Below, one piece after another: positions 8,322 through 17,512 of a stretch of DNA of 25,858 nt. The DNA comes from Caulobacter sp. CCH9-E1. GTDB taxonomy: Bacteria > Pseudomonadota > Alphaproteobacteria > Caulobacterales > Caulobacteraceae. Both the position numbers and the translations under genes were made by a program. Under the pieces are notes generated by a model that was not told the origin of the DNA, did not search any database, and saw only the letters and a list, made by a program, of their open reading frames with translations. The DNA lies in contig NZ_LSJA01000251.1 in NCBI RefSeq assembly GCF_001556515.1, positions 1 through 25,858 on the forward strand. The letters run 5' to 3'. Positions within the stretch are counted from its first letter, which is position 1. The number at the start of each line of letters is the position of its first letter.

Positions 8322-9731
8322 TTAGCACTTATAGTACATGTCGAACTCGACGGGGTGCGGGTGCAGTTGCAGGCGCATCACCTCTTCCATCTTCAACTCG
8401 ATGTAGCTGTCGATGAAGTCGTCATCCATGACGCCGCCGGCCTTCAGGAAGGCGCGGTCCTTGTCCAGGTTCTCCAGGGCTTCGCGCAGCGAGCCGCAGA
8501 CTTCCGGGATCTTCTTCTGCTCGCGCGGCGGCAGGTCGTACAGGTTCTTGTCGGCCGGAGCGCCCGGATCGATCTTGTTGATGATGCCGTCCAGGCCGGC
8601 CATCAGCAGGGCGACGAAGGTCAGGTACGGGTTGCCCATCGGGTCGGGGAAGCGGGCTTCCAGACGCTTGGCCTTCGGGCTGTCGACGTGCGGGATGCGG
8701 ATCGAGGCCGAGCGGTTGCGCGAGCTGTAGGCCAGCTTCACCGGGGCTTCGTAGCCGGGCACCAGGCGCTTGTACGAGTTCGTCGTCGAGTTCGAGAACG
8801 CGTTGATGGCCTTGGCGTGCTTGATGATGCCGCCGATGTACCACAGGCATTCCTGCGACAGACCAGCGTACTTGTCGCCGGCGAACAGCGGCTTGCCGTC
8901 CTGCCAGATCGACTGGTGCACGTGCATGCCCGAGCCGTTGTCGGCGAACATCGGCTTGGCCATGAAGGTGGCCGTCTTGCCGTAAGCCGCGGCCACGTTG
9001 TGGATGACGTACTTATAAAGCTGCATCCGGTCGGCCATGGTGACCATGGTGTCGAACTTAAGGCCGAGTTCGTGCTGGGCCGGGGCCACCTCGTGGTGGT
9101 GCTTTTCCGGCTTCATGCCCAGCTCGCCCATGACGGCCAGCATTTCGCCGCGCAGGTCCTGGCAGCTGTCGACCGGGTTCACGGGGAAGTAGCCGCCCTT
9201 CGGGCCCGGGCGGTGACCCATGTTGCCTTCCGGATATTCCTTGCCCGAGTTCACCGGCAGTTCGGTCGAGTCGAACGAGTAGCTGGTGTGGTGCGGGGCG
9301 GTCGACCAGCGCACGTCGTCGAAGATGAAGAACTCGGCTTCCGGACCGAAATACACGGTGTCGCCCACGCCGGCCGACTTGAGGTAGTTCAGGGCGGCCT
9401 TGGCGATCGAGCGCGGGTCGCGGTTGTACGGGGTGCCGGTGTCGGGGTTCACGACGTCGCAGAACAGGGCCAGCGTGGTCTGCTGGTAGAACGGGTCGAT
9501 GATGGCGCTGTCCAGATCAGGACGCAGCTTCATGTCCGACTCGTTGATGGCCTTCCAGCCGGCGATCGACGAGCCGTCGAACATGGTGCCGTCGTTCAGG
9601 AAGTCGTCGTCCACCAGATCGATGTCGAACGTGACGTGTTGCATCTTGCCGCGCACGTCGGTGAAGCGGACGTCGACGTACTTGACGTCCTTTTCCTTGA
9701 TCAGGTTCAGGATATCCTTGGCGGTGGTCAT
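8322..9731 (-). CDS. glnA: Type I glutamine synthetase
   Basis: Makes glutamine from glutamate, ammonia and ATP; cytoplasmic dodecamer and main route of ammonia assimilation. The 469-residue length is standard for GSI. Visible landmarks are DGSS near 52-55, the metal site [11 protein letters not shown] (128-138), [10 protein letters not shown] (265-274), and NRSASIRIP (339-347). KNLYDLPP with Tyr398 is the residue adenylylated by GlnE in GSI-beta enzymes. An AAAGGGG ribosome site precedes the ATG. It is 45 bases downstream of glnB on the same strand, so the two form the classic glnBA operon. It ends at a strong hairpin terminator. Confidence 0.98.
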   Translation of the reverse strand: MTTAKDILNLIKEKDVKYVDVRFTDVRGKMQHVTFDIDLVDDDFLNDGTMFDGSSIAGWKAINESDMKLRPDLDSAIIDPFYQQTTLALFCDVVNPDTGTPYNRDPRSIAKAALNYLKSAGVGDTVYFGPEAEFFIFDDVRWSTAPHHTSYSFDSTELPVNSGKEYPEGNMGHRPGPKGGYFPVNPVDSCQDLRGEMLAVMGELGMKPEKHHHEVAPAQHELGLKFDTMVTMADRMQLYKYVIHNVAAAYGKTATFMAKPMFADNGSGMHVHQSIWQDGKPLFAGDKYAGLSQECLWYIGGIIKHAKAINAFSNSTTNSYKRLVPGYEAPVKLAYSSRNRSASIRIPHVDSPKAKRLEARFPDPMGNPYLTFVALLMAGLDGIINKIDPGAPADKNLYDLPPREQKKIPEVCGSLREALENLDKDRAFLKAGGVMDDDFIDSYIELKMEEVMRLQLHPHPVEFDMYYKC

Positions 9732-9776
9732 TCCGTATCCCCTTTGTAGAAATCTCGTAAGTGTTGTCGGTCAGGC

Positions 9777-10217
<441 letters not shown>

Positions 10218-10304
10218 CTATCGGTTGACTTCTGGGCGCCTGTTCAAAAATTGCGCTGATGGCGCCGCTTTTTGATGCATTGCTGGAATGTCGTCCAAAT
10301 GACC

Positions 10305-10332
10305 TTGCGACGCGCGTTTTCGCGCCTAGGAT
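10305..10332 (+). promoter_or_regulatory. Candidate housekeeping promoter of the thiolase-like gene
   Basis: TTGCGAC (10305-10311), then 13 bases, then CCTAGGAT (10325-10332), a 5/8 match to the Caulobacter -10 pattern GCTANAWC at an allowed spacing. It would give a very short leader before the ATG at 10353. Confidence 0.35.
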
Positions 10333-10352
10333 CGCCCCCAACGATCGTTTGA

Positions 10353-11903
10353 ATGGGGGTGGAGATGCGCGACGACACGCCGGTTTTGATCGGCGCGGGC
10401 CAATTCACGTATCGCGGAGATGCGGGAAACTCGCCGTCTCCGTTGGAACTGCTGAAAGTTGCGGCGGAGCGCGCCGCGCTTGATGCCGGGCTGAAGGGGT
10501 CTGTTCTTGCCGATCTGGACGCTTTGGCGGTCGTCGCGTTCAGCATCGACGCTCCGGGAGGGTTGTCTAAGCTGCCGTTGCCTAGGTTGAGTGATCCGCC
10601 AGCCTCGCTCGCCCGCGCCGTTTCCGCCTCGCCAGCCTGGAGCGTTTATACCGAGACGGGCGGAAACAGCCCTCAGCAGGCGGTCAATGTCGTCTGCGAA
10701 CGGATCGCCCAGGGCGACGCGAACCTAGCGCTCGTAAGCGGGGCGGAGTTTCTGGGTTCGCTGATGAAGCGGATGAAGGGCGGCCTTGGCTTTGACGGCT
10801 GGGCTGACGACATCGACAGCAAGCCGCGGCGGATCGGCGATCCCCGCCCGGGCGTGACGCCGCAGGAGGCGGCGCATGGGCTGGGTTATCCGGTCAATAC
10901 CTATCCGCTGTTCGAGAACGCGCTGCGGGCGCGGGACGGCCGATCGATCGAAGACCACCAGAAAGCCCTGGGCGCCTTGTTCGCGCCTTTCACCAAGGTG
11001 GCGGCCGCTAATCCTTATGCTTGGTTCCCAGTCGAGCGTTCGGCCGAGGAACTGGTCACGGTCACGGACCGCAACCGCATGGTCGGGTTCCCTTATCCGA
11101 AATACCTCAACGCGATCATGGAGGTCGATCAGTCGGCCGCGGTTCTGATCGCCAGCGTCCGTAAGGCGCGGGAGTTGGGCGTCCCTCAGGACAAGTGGGT
11201 CTTCCTGCATGGCTGCGCCGACGCGTCCGACCTTTGGCACCCGCTGGAGCGGCAGAACTACCACTCCAGCCCCGCCATGCGCCTGACGGGCGAGCGCGCC
11301 TTCGATATGGCGGGGATCACGGCGGCGGACCTGTCTCTGATCGACCTCTATTCCTGCTTTCCGTCGGCCGTGCGGATCGGGGCCGAGGAACTGGGCCTGG
11401 CGCTGGACGACCCGCGGGGGCTGACCGTGACCGGCGGTCTGCCGTACTTCGGTGGCCCGGGGAACAACTACGCCCTTCACGCGATCGCCGAGATGGTGAC
11501 CCGGCTGCGCGCGCGGCCCGGCGCCTACGGTCTTTCGACCGCCAATGGCTGGTTCCTGACCAAGCAGTCCGTCGGGATCTATTCGACGAAGCCCGTCGAA
11601 GGCCGCTGGAAGCGGCAGTCGCCCGCCGTGATCCAGGCCGAGATCGACGCCTTGCCCCATCCCGAGATCGTGGAGAAACCCGAGGGGCGGGCCCGGATCG
11701 AGACCTATACGGTCGTCCATGGCCGCGAGGGCGTTCGTATGGGGATCGTGATCGGCCGGGACGCCCAGGATCGCCGCTTCGTCGCCCAGACGCCGGATGA
11801 TCCCGCCGTGCTGAAGGACCTGGAGGCGCGGGAAGGCGTCGGGCGGACCGGAACAGTCGGGCCGCATCCGGACGGCGTCCGCAATCTCTTCACGCCGGAC
11901 TGA
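10353..11903 (+). CDS. Thiolase-like (acetyl-CoA acetyltransferase family) protein, atypical active site
   Basis: The 516-residue product follows the SCP-x/thiolase fold with a C-terminal OB-fold-like extension (about 435-500) common in CoA-handling thiolase paralogues. The signature places are altered. Where thiolases have the nucleophilic cysteine in an N-C-x-S-G context, it reads GGNSPQ (103-108). The H-D-C-F type loop reads DLYSCFPS (331-338). The GHP motif is GGLPYFGGPGNNYA (361-374). It may use a different residue, act on CoA esters without Claisen chemistry, or be structural. ATG 10353 has little ribosome site; ATG 10365 is an alternative. It is first in a probable operon with the phosphatase and nnr (4- and 10-base gaps). 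The annotated name acetyl-CoA acetyltransferase should be used with caution. Confidence 0.8.
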   Translation: MGVEMRDDTPVLIGAGQFTYRGDAGNSPSPLELLKVAAERAALDAGLKGSVLADLDALAVVAFSIDAPGGLSKLPLPRLSDPPASLARAVSASPAWSVYTETGGNSPQQAVNVVCERIAQGDANLALVSGAEFLGSLMKRMKGGLGFDGWADDIDSKPRRIGDPRPGVTPQEAAHGLGYPVNTYPLFENALRARDGRSIEDHQKALGALFAPFTKVAAANPYAWFPVERSAEELVTVTDRNRMVGFPYPKYLNAIMEVDQSAAVLIASVRKARELGVPQDKWVFLHGCADASDLWHPLERQNYHSSPAMRLTGERAFDMAGITAADLSLIDLYSCFPSAVRIGAEELGLALDDPRGLTVTGGLPYFGGPGNNYALHAIAEMVTRLRARPGAYGLSTANGWFLTKQSVGIYSTKPVEGRWKRQSPAVIQAEIDALPHPEIVEKPEGRARIETYTVVHGREGVRMGIVIGRDAQDRRFVAQTPDDPAVLKDLEAREGVGRTGTVGPHPDGVRNLFTPD

Positions 11904-11907
11904 GCGC

Positions 11908-12477
11908 ATGGGCCTCATTCACGTCATCCGTCATGGCAAGCCCGCCTCGACCTGGGGCGGATCCGATGACGATCCGGGCCTGGACGCCGCGGGCCTGGAG
12001 CAGGCCAGGGCGGTCGCTCGCGAGATCATGGCTCTGCCAGCGAGCGTCAGGCCCGATCGCGTGGTGTCCTCACCGTTGAGGCGCTGCCGCGAAACCGCCG
12101 CGCCTCTGGCCGAAGCCCTGGGCGTGGAGGTCGAGATCGATCCTCGGGTCGGTGAAATCCCGACGCCCGCGGCCCTGTCCGCCGACGAGCGGCCCGATTG
12201 GCTTCGGCAGGCTTTCGGGGGACTCTGGGCCGAGGTCGTCGGCGATCTGGACTATGCGGCCTGGGCGCAGAGCGTGGCGAGCGCGCTGATGGATCATCAG
12301 GGAAAGGCGGTGTTCAGCCATTTCGTCGCCTTGAATGCCGCGGTCGCGACCGCGACGGGAGACCCGCGCGTCGTGGCCTTTCGCCCCGACCATTGCTCGC
12401 GGTCCGTTTTTCGCGTGGAGGGCGACCGCTTGATCCTGGCAGAGAAAGGGCGCGAAGCTCAGAGCCAAGTGCTTTGA
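11908..12477 (+). CDS. Histidine phosphatase family protein
   Basis: A 189-residue member of the phosphoglycerate mutase-like superfamily. The phospho-accepting histidine is His9 in the IRHGK motif at the N-terminus, SSPLRRCRETA supplies the second arginine region, and FSHFVALNA carries the second catalytic histidine. Members remove phosphate from small metabolites or proteins; the substrate is not evident. It starts 4 bases after the thiolase-like gene and ends 10 bases before nnr, so the three are probably one transcript. Confidence 0.88.
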   Translation: MGLIHVIRHGKPASTWGGSDDDPGLDAAGLEQARAVAREIMALPASVRPDRVVSSPLRRCRETAAPLAEALGVEVEIDPRVGEIPTPAALSADERPDWLRQAFGGLWAEVVGDLDYAAWAQSVASALMDHQGKAVFSHFVALNAAVATATGDPRVVAFRPDHCSRSVFRVEGDRLILAEKGREAQSQVL

Positions 12478-12487
12478 AGGAGTAGCC

Positions 12488-13939
12488 GTGGCGCGAGAGA
12501 TTCTGACCGTCGCCCAGATGGTCGCGGCCGACCGCGCGGCCGTGGCGAGCGGCACGCCGACCCAGGTGTTGATGGAGCGAGCGGGCGGAGCGGTCGCGAC
12601 GGCGATCCGGGATCGGTACGCGCGGCGCCCGGTCGTTGTCTGGTGCGGACCAGGCGACAACGGCGGCGATGGCTATGTCGCCGCCCGTCACCTGAAGCGT
12701 CGCGGATGGCCAGTCGTGGTGGAGGCGGCTTATCCGCCCGCGACCGACGCCGCGCGGTGGGCGGCCTCGCGATGGAAGGGCGAGGTCCGGCCGCTGTCTG
12801 CGCGGCCCGCGCCCGGACATCTTTACATAGACGCGCTGTTTGGCGCGGGGCTGTCGCGGCCGCTTGAGGGGCCGGTCGCCGAGCTTGCGCGGGCCGCCCG
12901 AAAGACTGGAGTCCAGGTCGTGGCGGTCGATACGCCCTCGGGCGTCCACGGCGACACGGGGCGAGCCCTGGGGGGTATCGCCTTCCGCGCCGAGACCACG
13001 GTGACCTTCCATCGTCGAAAGCCCGCCCATGTCCTGGCCGAAGGGCGTGACGCCTGTGGCGAGATCATTGTGGCGGACATAGGACTGGAGACGGTCGAAG
13101 CTGTCGATCTGTTCGAGAACGAGCCTGAACTCTGGCTTCCGCGCTTTCCGTGGCCGGCCTTCGACGCGCACAAGCACAGCCGGGGGCGGCTGAAGGTCGT
13201 CAGCGGCGAGGCCTGGAGCACCGGCGCGGCCCGCCTCTCGGCTCGCGGAGGGCTGCGGATTGGCGCGGGCGCGGTGACCGTGTTGTCGCCGCCGGGCGCG
13301 CTGGCGGTCAACGCCGCGCACCTGGAGGCGATCATGCTGGCGCCGTTCGAATCCGACGCGGAGCTCGCCATGGCCGCAGAGGAAGCGGACGCGGTGATCA
13401 TCGGACCGGCCGCGGGCGTCGGCGAGGCGACAACACGCAATCTGCAGGCCCTGGCCCGCACCGGCGCGGCGATGGTCGTGGACGCCGACGCGCTGACCAG
13501 CTTCCGTTATGATCCGGAAGACCTGTTCGCCTGCCTGGATCGCGATGACGTCCTGACGCCTCATCCGGGCGAGTTCGAGCGCGTCTTCCCGGGGCTCCTG
13601 GCCAAGTCGCCCGAGCGGATCGCGGCCGCCCGCGAAGCCGCTCGTCGCGCCGGCGCGGTGGTGCTGCTGAAGGGGCCCGACACAGTCGTCGCCGCGCCCG
13701 ATGGCAGAGCCGCCGTCCTGCTGAACGGCGCGCCCTGGCTGGCGACAGCCGGATCAGGCGACGTGCTGGCCGGCTTCATCGGCGGCCTGATCGCTCAGGG
13801 CATGGAGAGCTTCGAGGCCGCTTGCGCCGGCGCATGGATCCACGCGGCGTGCGGCGCCGGTCACGGACCGGGCTTGATTGCCGAGGACATCCCCGGCCTG
13901 GCCCCCGCTATTCTGGCCGAGCTCTACGCGAAACGCTGA
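12488..13939 (+). CDS. nnr: Bifunctional NAD(P)H-hydrate repair enzyme (epimerase + ADP/ATP-dependent dehydratase)
   Basis: Repairs damaged NADH and NADPH: the N-terminal domain interconverts the R and S hydrates, and the C-terminal kinase-like domain dehydrates the S form. The 483 residues show the YjeF N-terminal nucleotide loop GPGDNGGDGY (54-63) and YIDALFGAGLSRP (113-125). The C-terminal domain has DAHKHSRGRLKVVSG (226-240), LTPHPGEFERVFPG (356-369) and GSGDVLAGFIGGL (422-434). The start is GTG at 12488, placed by an AAGGAG ribosome site at 12477-12482 that overlaps the end of the preceding gene. Third gene of the operon. Confidence 0.95.
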   Translation: MAREILTVAQMVAADRAAVASGTPTQVLMERAGGAVATAIRDRYARRPVVVWCGPGDNGGDGYVAARHLKRRGWPVVVEAAYPPATDAARWAASRWKGEVRPLSARPAPGHLYIDALFGAGLSRPLEGPVAELARAARKTGVQVVAVDTPSGVHGDTGRALGGIAFRAETTVTFHRRKPAHVLAEGRDACGEIIVADIGLETVEAVDLFENEPELWLPRFPWPAFDAHKHSRGRLKVVSGEAWSTGAARLSARGGLRIGAGAVTVLSPPGALAVNAAHLEAIMLAPFESDAELAMAAEEADAVIIGPAAGVGEATTRNLQALARTGAAMVVDADALTSFRYDPEDLFACLDRDDVLTPHPGEFERVFPGLLAKSPERIAAAREAARRAGAVVLLKGPDTVVAAPDGRAAVLLNGAPWLATAGSGDVLAGFIGGLIAQGMESFEAACAGAWIHAACGAGHGPGLIAEDIPGLAPAILAELYAKR

Positions 13940-13940
13940 G

Positions 13941-13968
13941 CGGACTTGCGCCCCGCGCTTCAAGTCCG
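13941..13968 (+). terminator. Hairpin after nnr, possible terminator
   Basis: CGGACTTG (13941-13948) pairs perfectly with CAAGTCCG (13961-13968) across a 12-base loop, starting one base after the nnr stop. No T-run follows, so termination is uncertain. It lies just upstream of tRNA-Leu and could instead be a leader structure. Confidence 0.4.
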
Positions 13969-13983
13969 TAATCCCCCTCGAAC

Positions 13984-14068
13984 GCGGATGTGGCGAAACT
14001 GGTAGACGCACTGGATTTAGGTTCCAGCGCCGCGAGGCGTGGAGGTTCGAGTCCTCTCATCCGCACCA
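13984..14068 (+). tRNA. tRNA-Leu (anticodon UAG)
   Basis: An 85-base gene including encoded CCA. The acceptor GCGGATG (13984-13990) pairs with CATCCGC (14058-14064). The anticodon stem CTGGA/TCCAG encloses loop TTTAGGT, giving anticodon TAG, which reads CUA and related leucine codons. A long variable arm, typical of tRNA-Leu, is present, and the T arm contains GGTTCGAGTCC. Confidence 0.96.
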
Positions 14069-14073
14069 CTCTT

Positions 14074-14104
14074 CTCACCGGGCTCTTCGGCCTGCGTGAG
14101 TTTT
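14074..14104 (+). terminator. Terminator of tRNA-Leu
   Basis: CTCAC (14074-14078) pairs with GTGAG (14096-14100), with further G-C pairing inside and a single bulge, and TTTT follows at 14101-14104. Confidence 0.6.
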
Positions 14105-14117
14105 ATCGCCGCTGCTC

Positions 14118-14146
14118 TTGGATGCTCGCGCACGTCGTGACATAAG
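14118..14146 (+). promoter_or_regulatory. Candidate tig promoter
   Basis: TTGGAT (14118-14123), 17 bases, CATAAG (14141-14146). Both boxes match the general housekeeping consensus at four of six positions, and the site lies after the tRNA terminator and about 100 bases before tig. Confidence 0.35.
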
Positions 14147-14243
14147 GGCGCTCTTTCGCCGCCCCGGTCCTCGCGGGCGGCGTCGATCTTTTGGACCCCA
14201 GGGCGGAGCTCGGGCGCCCGGCGCCCCGACCCGAAAATTAAGA

Positions 14244-15608
14244 ATGTCGATGCAGATCGTTGAAAAGTCGGGCGAAGGCCTCAGCCGCGTTTTTGGCGTC
14301 ACGGTGCCCGCGAGTGAACTGGCCACGCGTCTGGATGCGCGGATCGCCGAAGTCGCCCCGCAGATGAACGTGAAGGGCTTCCGTCCCGGCAAGGTGCCGA
14401 CGGCCCACGTCCGCCGCATGTATGGCAAGGCCCTGATGGGCGAAGTCATCGAGCAGGCGCTGAACGAGACCACCCAGAAGGTCCTGGAAGAAAACAAGCT
14501 GCGTCCGGCCGGTCAGCCCGAGCTGAACCCGTCGTCGGACATGGAAAAGGTCATCGCCGGCGGTGAAGACCTGGCCTTCGAACTGGCCGTCGAAGTCATG
14601 CCGGAGTTCGAGCCGATCGACCCGGCTTCGATCGAGCTGGTGAAGCCGGTCTACAAGGTCACCGACGCCGAGGTCGACGAGGCCCTGGACGAGCTGGCCA
14701 AGCAGGCCCGCACCTACGAGCCGCGCACCGGCAAGACCGTTAAGGCCAAGGACGGCGACCAACTGCTGATCGACTTCGTCGGCACGATCGACGGCGTCGA
14801 ATTCGCCGGCGGCAAGGCCGAAGGCGCTGAGCTCGTCCTGGGTTCGGGCCAGTTCATCCCGGGCTTCGAAGACCAGCTGGTCGGCGCCAAGCCGGGCGAC
14901 GAGGTCGTCGTGAAGGTGAAGTTCCCGGAAGAATACCAAGCCAAGGATTTGGCCGGTAAGGACGCCGAGTTCGCCACCAAGGTTCAGGAAGTCCGCGCCC
15001 CGGTCGACGGCAAGGCCGACGACGAACTGGCCAAGCGCCTGGGTCTGTCGGACCTGGCGGCCCTGAAGGAGCTGCTGCGCTCGAACCTGTCGGGCCGCTA
15101 CGACAACTCCTCGCGCTTCAAGCTGAAGCGCGCCCTGCTGGACGTCCTGGACACCAAGCACGACTTCCCGCTGCCGCCGCGCATGGTGGAAGCCGAGTTC
15201 GCCGGCATCTGGCAACAGGTCGAGGCCGACAAGGCCCGTGGCGGCCTGCCGCCGGAAGACGCCGAGAAGTCGGACGACCAACTGCAGTCGGAGTACCGCA
15301 AGATCGCCGAGCGCCGCGTGCGCCTGGGTCTGGTGCTCGCCGAGATCGGCCGCAAGAACGACGTGGTCGTCACCGACCAGGAACTGACCGACGCCATCAT
15401 GCGCGAAGCTCGCCAGTACGGCGCGCAAGCCCAGCAGGTGTTCGACATGTACCGTCAGCGCGCCGATCTGCAGGCCGCGCTGCGCGCCCCGATCTACGAA
15501 GACAAGGTCGTCGACCTGATCTTCGGCAAGGCCAAGGTCGAGGAAAAGGAAGTCTCCAAGGACGAGCTCCTGGAAGAAGACGACCTGCCGGAAGGCTACG
15601 GCGGCTAA
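14244..15608 (+). CDS. tig: Trigger factor, ribosome-associated chaperone and peptidyl-prolyl isomerase
   Basis: Binds near the ribosome exit tunnel and helps nascent chains fold. The N-terminal ribosome-binding domain has the signature GFRPGKVP (45-52). The central FKBP-type isomerase domain covers roughly 160-250 ([24 protein letters not shown]..., GFEDQLVG). The helical C-terminal chaperone arms follow, with a charged end. Length 454 residues fits the family. The open frame reaches back to 14118, but homology begins at [12 protein letters not shown], so ATG 14244 is used; ATG 14250 is equally possible and both have weak ribosome sites. It precedes clpP, as is usual in proteobacteria, but a terminator separates them. 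Confidence 0.96.
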   Translation: MSMQIVEKSGEGLSRVFGVTVPASELATRLDARIAEVAPQMNVKGFRPGKVPTAHVRRMYGKALMGEVIEQALNETTQKVLEENKLRPAGQPELNPSSDMEKVIAGGEDLAFELAVEVMPEFEPIDPASIELVKPVYKVTDAEVDEALDELAKQARTYEPRTGKTVKAKDGDQLLIDFVGTIDGVEFAGGKAEGAELVLGSGQFIPGFEDQLVGAKPGDEVVVKVKFPEEYQAKDLAGKDAEFATKVQEVRAPVDGKADDELAKRLGLSDLAALKELLRSNLSGRYDNSSRFKLKRALLDVLDTKHDFPLPPRMVEAEFAGIWQQVEADKARGGLPPEDAEKSDDQLQSEYRKIAERRVRLGLVLAEIGRKNDVVVTDQELTDAIMREARQYGAQAQQVFDMYRQRADLQAALRAPIYEDKVVDLIFGKAKVEEKEVSKDELLEEDDLPEGYGG

Positions 15609-15632
15609 TCGCTGGCCAAGGCTTGCGAAACG

Positions 15633-15664
15633 AGGCGCGGTTCGAAAGGGCCGCGCCTTTTTTC
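15633..15664 (+). terminator. Intrinsic terminator of tig
   Basis: AGGCGCGG (15633-15640) pairs with CCGCGCCT (15651-15658) and a run of six T follows (15658-15663). Confidence 0.88.
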
Positions 15665-15689
15665 ATGTCTGGAGGTTTTCGTCCGCGCC

Positions 15690-15718
15690 TTGCAACCTGT
15701 TAAGCGCCACGCGATATG
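15690..15718 (+). promoter_or_regulatory. Candidate clpP promoter
   Basis: TTGCAAC (15690-15696), 14 bases, GCGATATG (15711-15718), a 6/8 match to the Caulobacter -10 pattern GCTANAWC. The leader to the clpP start would be about 60 bases. The tig terminator just upstream supports an independent clpP promoter. Confidence 0.4.
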
Positions 15719-15787
15719 CGTTGTCGACGGCGCGCGGGGGCTGATTCGTTTTCGCGCCGCCAGCACAAACGAAAAGGGTGATACCCC

Positions 15788-16420
15788 ATGATGTACGATC
15801 CGGTTTCGACGGCCATGAACCTCGTGCCGATGGTGGTCGAGCAGACCAGCCGCGGCGAGCGCGCGTTCGACATCTTCTCGCGCCTGCTGAAGGAGCGGAT
15901 CATCTTCCTGACCGGTCCGGTCGAGGACGGCATGGCCAGCCTGATCTGCGCCCAGCTTCTCTTCCTGGAGTCCGAGAACCCCAAGAAGGAAATCGCCATG
16001 TACATCAACTCGCCGGGCGGCGTGGTGACGGCTGGCCTCGCGATCTACGACACCATGCAGTACATCAAGAGCCCGGTCTCGACCGTGTGCATGGGCATGG
16101 CCGCGTCGATGGGCAGCCTGCTGCTCGCCGCCGGCGCCGCTGGCCAGCGCATCTCGCTGCCGAACGCCCGCATCATGGTGCACCAGCCGTCGGGCGGCTT
16201 CCGCGGCCAGGCCTCGGACATCGAGCGCCACGCCGAGGACATCATCAAGACCAAGCGTCGCCTGAACGAAATCTACGTCAAGCACTGCGGCCGCACCTAT
16301 GAAGAGGTCGAGCGCACGCTCGACCGCGACCACTTCATGAGCGCCGACGAAGCCAAGGCCTGGGGCCTGGTCGACCACGTCTATGACAGCCGCGAAGCGG
16401 CCGAGGCCGGCGCTGAATAA
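15788..16420 (+). CDS. clpP: ATP-dependent Clp protease proteolytic subunit
   Basis: Serine protease that forms the two-ring proteolytic barrel used by ClpX and ClpA. The catalytic triad is complete: Ser107 in MGMAASMGS, His132 in MVHQPSGG, Asp181 in LDRDHFM, each exactly ten residues beyond the mature E. coli numbering. Length 210 is normal, with a short N-terminal propeptide region likely to be processed. In Caulobacter, ClpXP removes cell-cycle regulators such as CtrA. The gene is not contiguous with clpX: cicA lies between them in the opposite direction and clpP ends at its own terminator. ATG 15791 (second Met) is an alternative start. Confidence 0.98.
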   Translation: MMYDPVSTAMNLVPMVVEQTSRGERAFDIFSRLLKERIIFLTGPVEDGMASLICAQLLFLESENPKKEIAMYINSPGGVVTAGLAIYDTMQYIKSPVSTVCMGMAASMGSLLLAAGAAGQRISLPNARIMVHQPSGGFRGQASDIERHAEDIIKTKRRLNEIYVKHCGRTYEEVERTLDRDHFMSADEAKAWGLVDHVYDSREAAEAGAE

Positions 16421-16442
16421 GGCGCAGCCCCGCTAAAATAAG

Positions 16443-16475
16443 AGCCGCCGGTCATCCGATCGGCGGCTTTTTTAT
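16443..16475 (+). terminator. Intrinsic terminator of clpP
   Basis: AGCCGCCG (16443-16450) pairs with CGGCGGCT (16461-16468), extended by weaker pairs inside, and a T-rich tract follows (16468-16473). It also faces the 3' end of cicA. Confidence 0.85.
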
Positions 16476-16500
16476 TGTCCGGAGGGTGCGGCTAATCCGC

Positions 16501-17175
16501 TCAGGTGACCGGCTTGCCGCGGAAGATCCGGTAGCCTTTCTCTTCGGCGATCGCGAGCATTTCGGTGTCGCCCGAGGTGTCGCCATAGGCGGCCGTCAGA
16601 TGGACGTCCGGCCCGAAAACCTCGCGCAGGCGGACGACCTTTTCCTTGGCGCGGCAGTTGGCGCCGTCGAGGCCGCCGAGAATGCGACCATCTTCCGAAC
16701 AGGTCAGCCGCGTGCCGATTAGGACGTCGGCGCCGAGGCCTCGCGCGAACGGCGCGACGGTGATCTCGGGCGAGGCGGTGACGATCACGATCCGCGCGCC
16801 CTTGGCCCGCCAGGCGCGCCAAACGGCCACCGCGTCGGGCCGGAGCAGGGAAGGGGCGTAAGCCTGGGCGAAGGCCCGCGCGTCGGCCTCGATCTCGGCG
16901 ATGGTTGCGCCCTTCAGGAACTCGCGAACCGCGGCGGCCTTGAGTTTTCCACGGTTGCGATCGAACACGTAGGTCAGCAGGGCGGGGGTCAGCCGCAGCA
17001 CGCCGCGGGTCCATCGCCGGGGCCCGGCGCGCCACTTCAAGAAGGCGTTGAAGCTGTCCTTGACCGTCAGGGTGCCGTCGAAGTCGAAGGCGACCAACGC
17101 GCGCTCATGACCCATTTCGCCGGTCATCGGGCGCGAGGCGCTCAACCCCTTCGACATCAACGAACGCTTGGCCAT
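16501..17175 (-). CDS. cicA: HAD-superfamily phosphatase CicA
   Basis: HAD subfamily IB hydrolase. With the start at ATG 17175, set by a GGAAGG ribosome site, the product is 224 residues. The frame is open to 17283, but the extra part lacks a ribosome site. HAD motifs are all present: DFDGT with the nucleophile Asp31 and Asp33, VTAS at 132-135 (motif II), Lys177 in the RAKEK segment (motif III), and GDTSGDTEML at 198-207 (motif IV). Position and family match Caulobacter cicA, a phosphotransferase-superfamily gene located between clpP and clpX whose dosage affects growth and cell shape; the substrate is unknown. Close relatives also include phosphoserine phosphatase-like enzymes. The assignment to cicA rests on synteny and family. 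Confidence 0.85.
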   Translation of the reverse strand: MAKRSLMSKGLSASRPMTGEMGHERALVAFDFDGTLTVKDSFNAFLKWRAGPRRWTRGVLRLTPALLTYVFDRNRGKLKAAAVREFLKGATIAEIEADARAFAQAYAPSLLRPDAVAVWRAWRAKGARIVIVTASPEITVAPFARGLGADVLIGTRLTCSEDGRILGGLDGANCRAKEKVVRLREVFGPDVHLTAAYGDTSGDTEMLAIAEEKGYRIFRGKPVT

Positions 17176-17512
17176 CAACCTTCCATGCCGTCGCGTGACG
17201 CGCGCCGGTTCCACACGATTCCAGCCCTCGTAATAAGGGCTTCGAGGGATGGCGATAAGGGCCAAGTCGCGCAACGCTTGCACCCAAGCGCCAATCGCCC
17301 AATTTAGATGGCGAGGTCATGACACGATCCGGCGCGTTGAAGCGTTTGAGGCGGGAAAGGCGCTGGCAAGGCTTGTGAAGCGCGCCCGGATCGGGGAATG
17401 TCAAGGATTAGACAACTCCCGGCGTATATCCTGGCTGCTTCGGTGGCGGCTTATGCGCTCGGAGGGGCGTCTCGGCGTTAAGCCGTATGTCGCCATAGTG
17501 TGAGAAGCGATC

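Noticed and set aside
14118..14243. N-terminal extension of trigger factor
   Set aside because: It is arginine-rich, not part of the family, and overlaps a probable promoter.
17408..17430. Possible clpX promoter TTAGAC ... TATATC
   Set aside because: The spacing of 11 bases is too short for a housekeeping promoter and the -35 match is poor.
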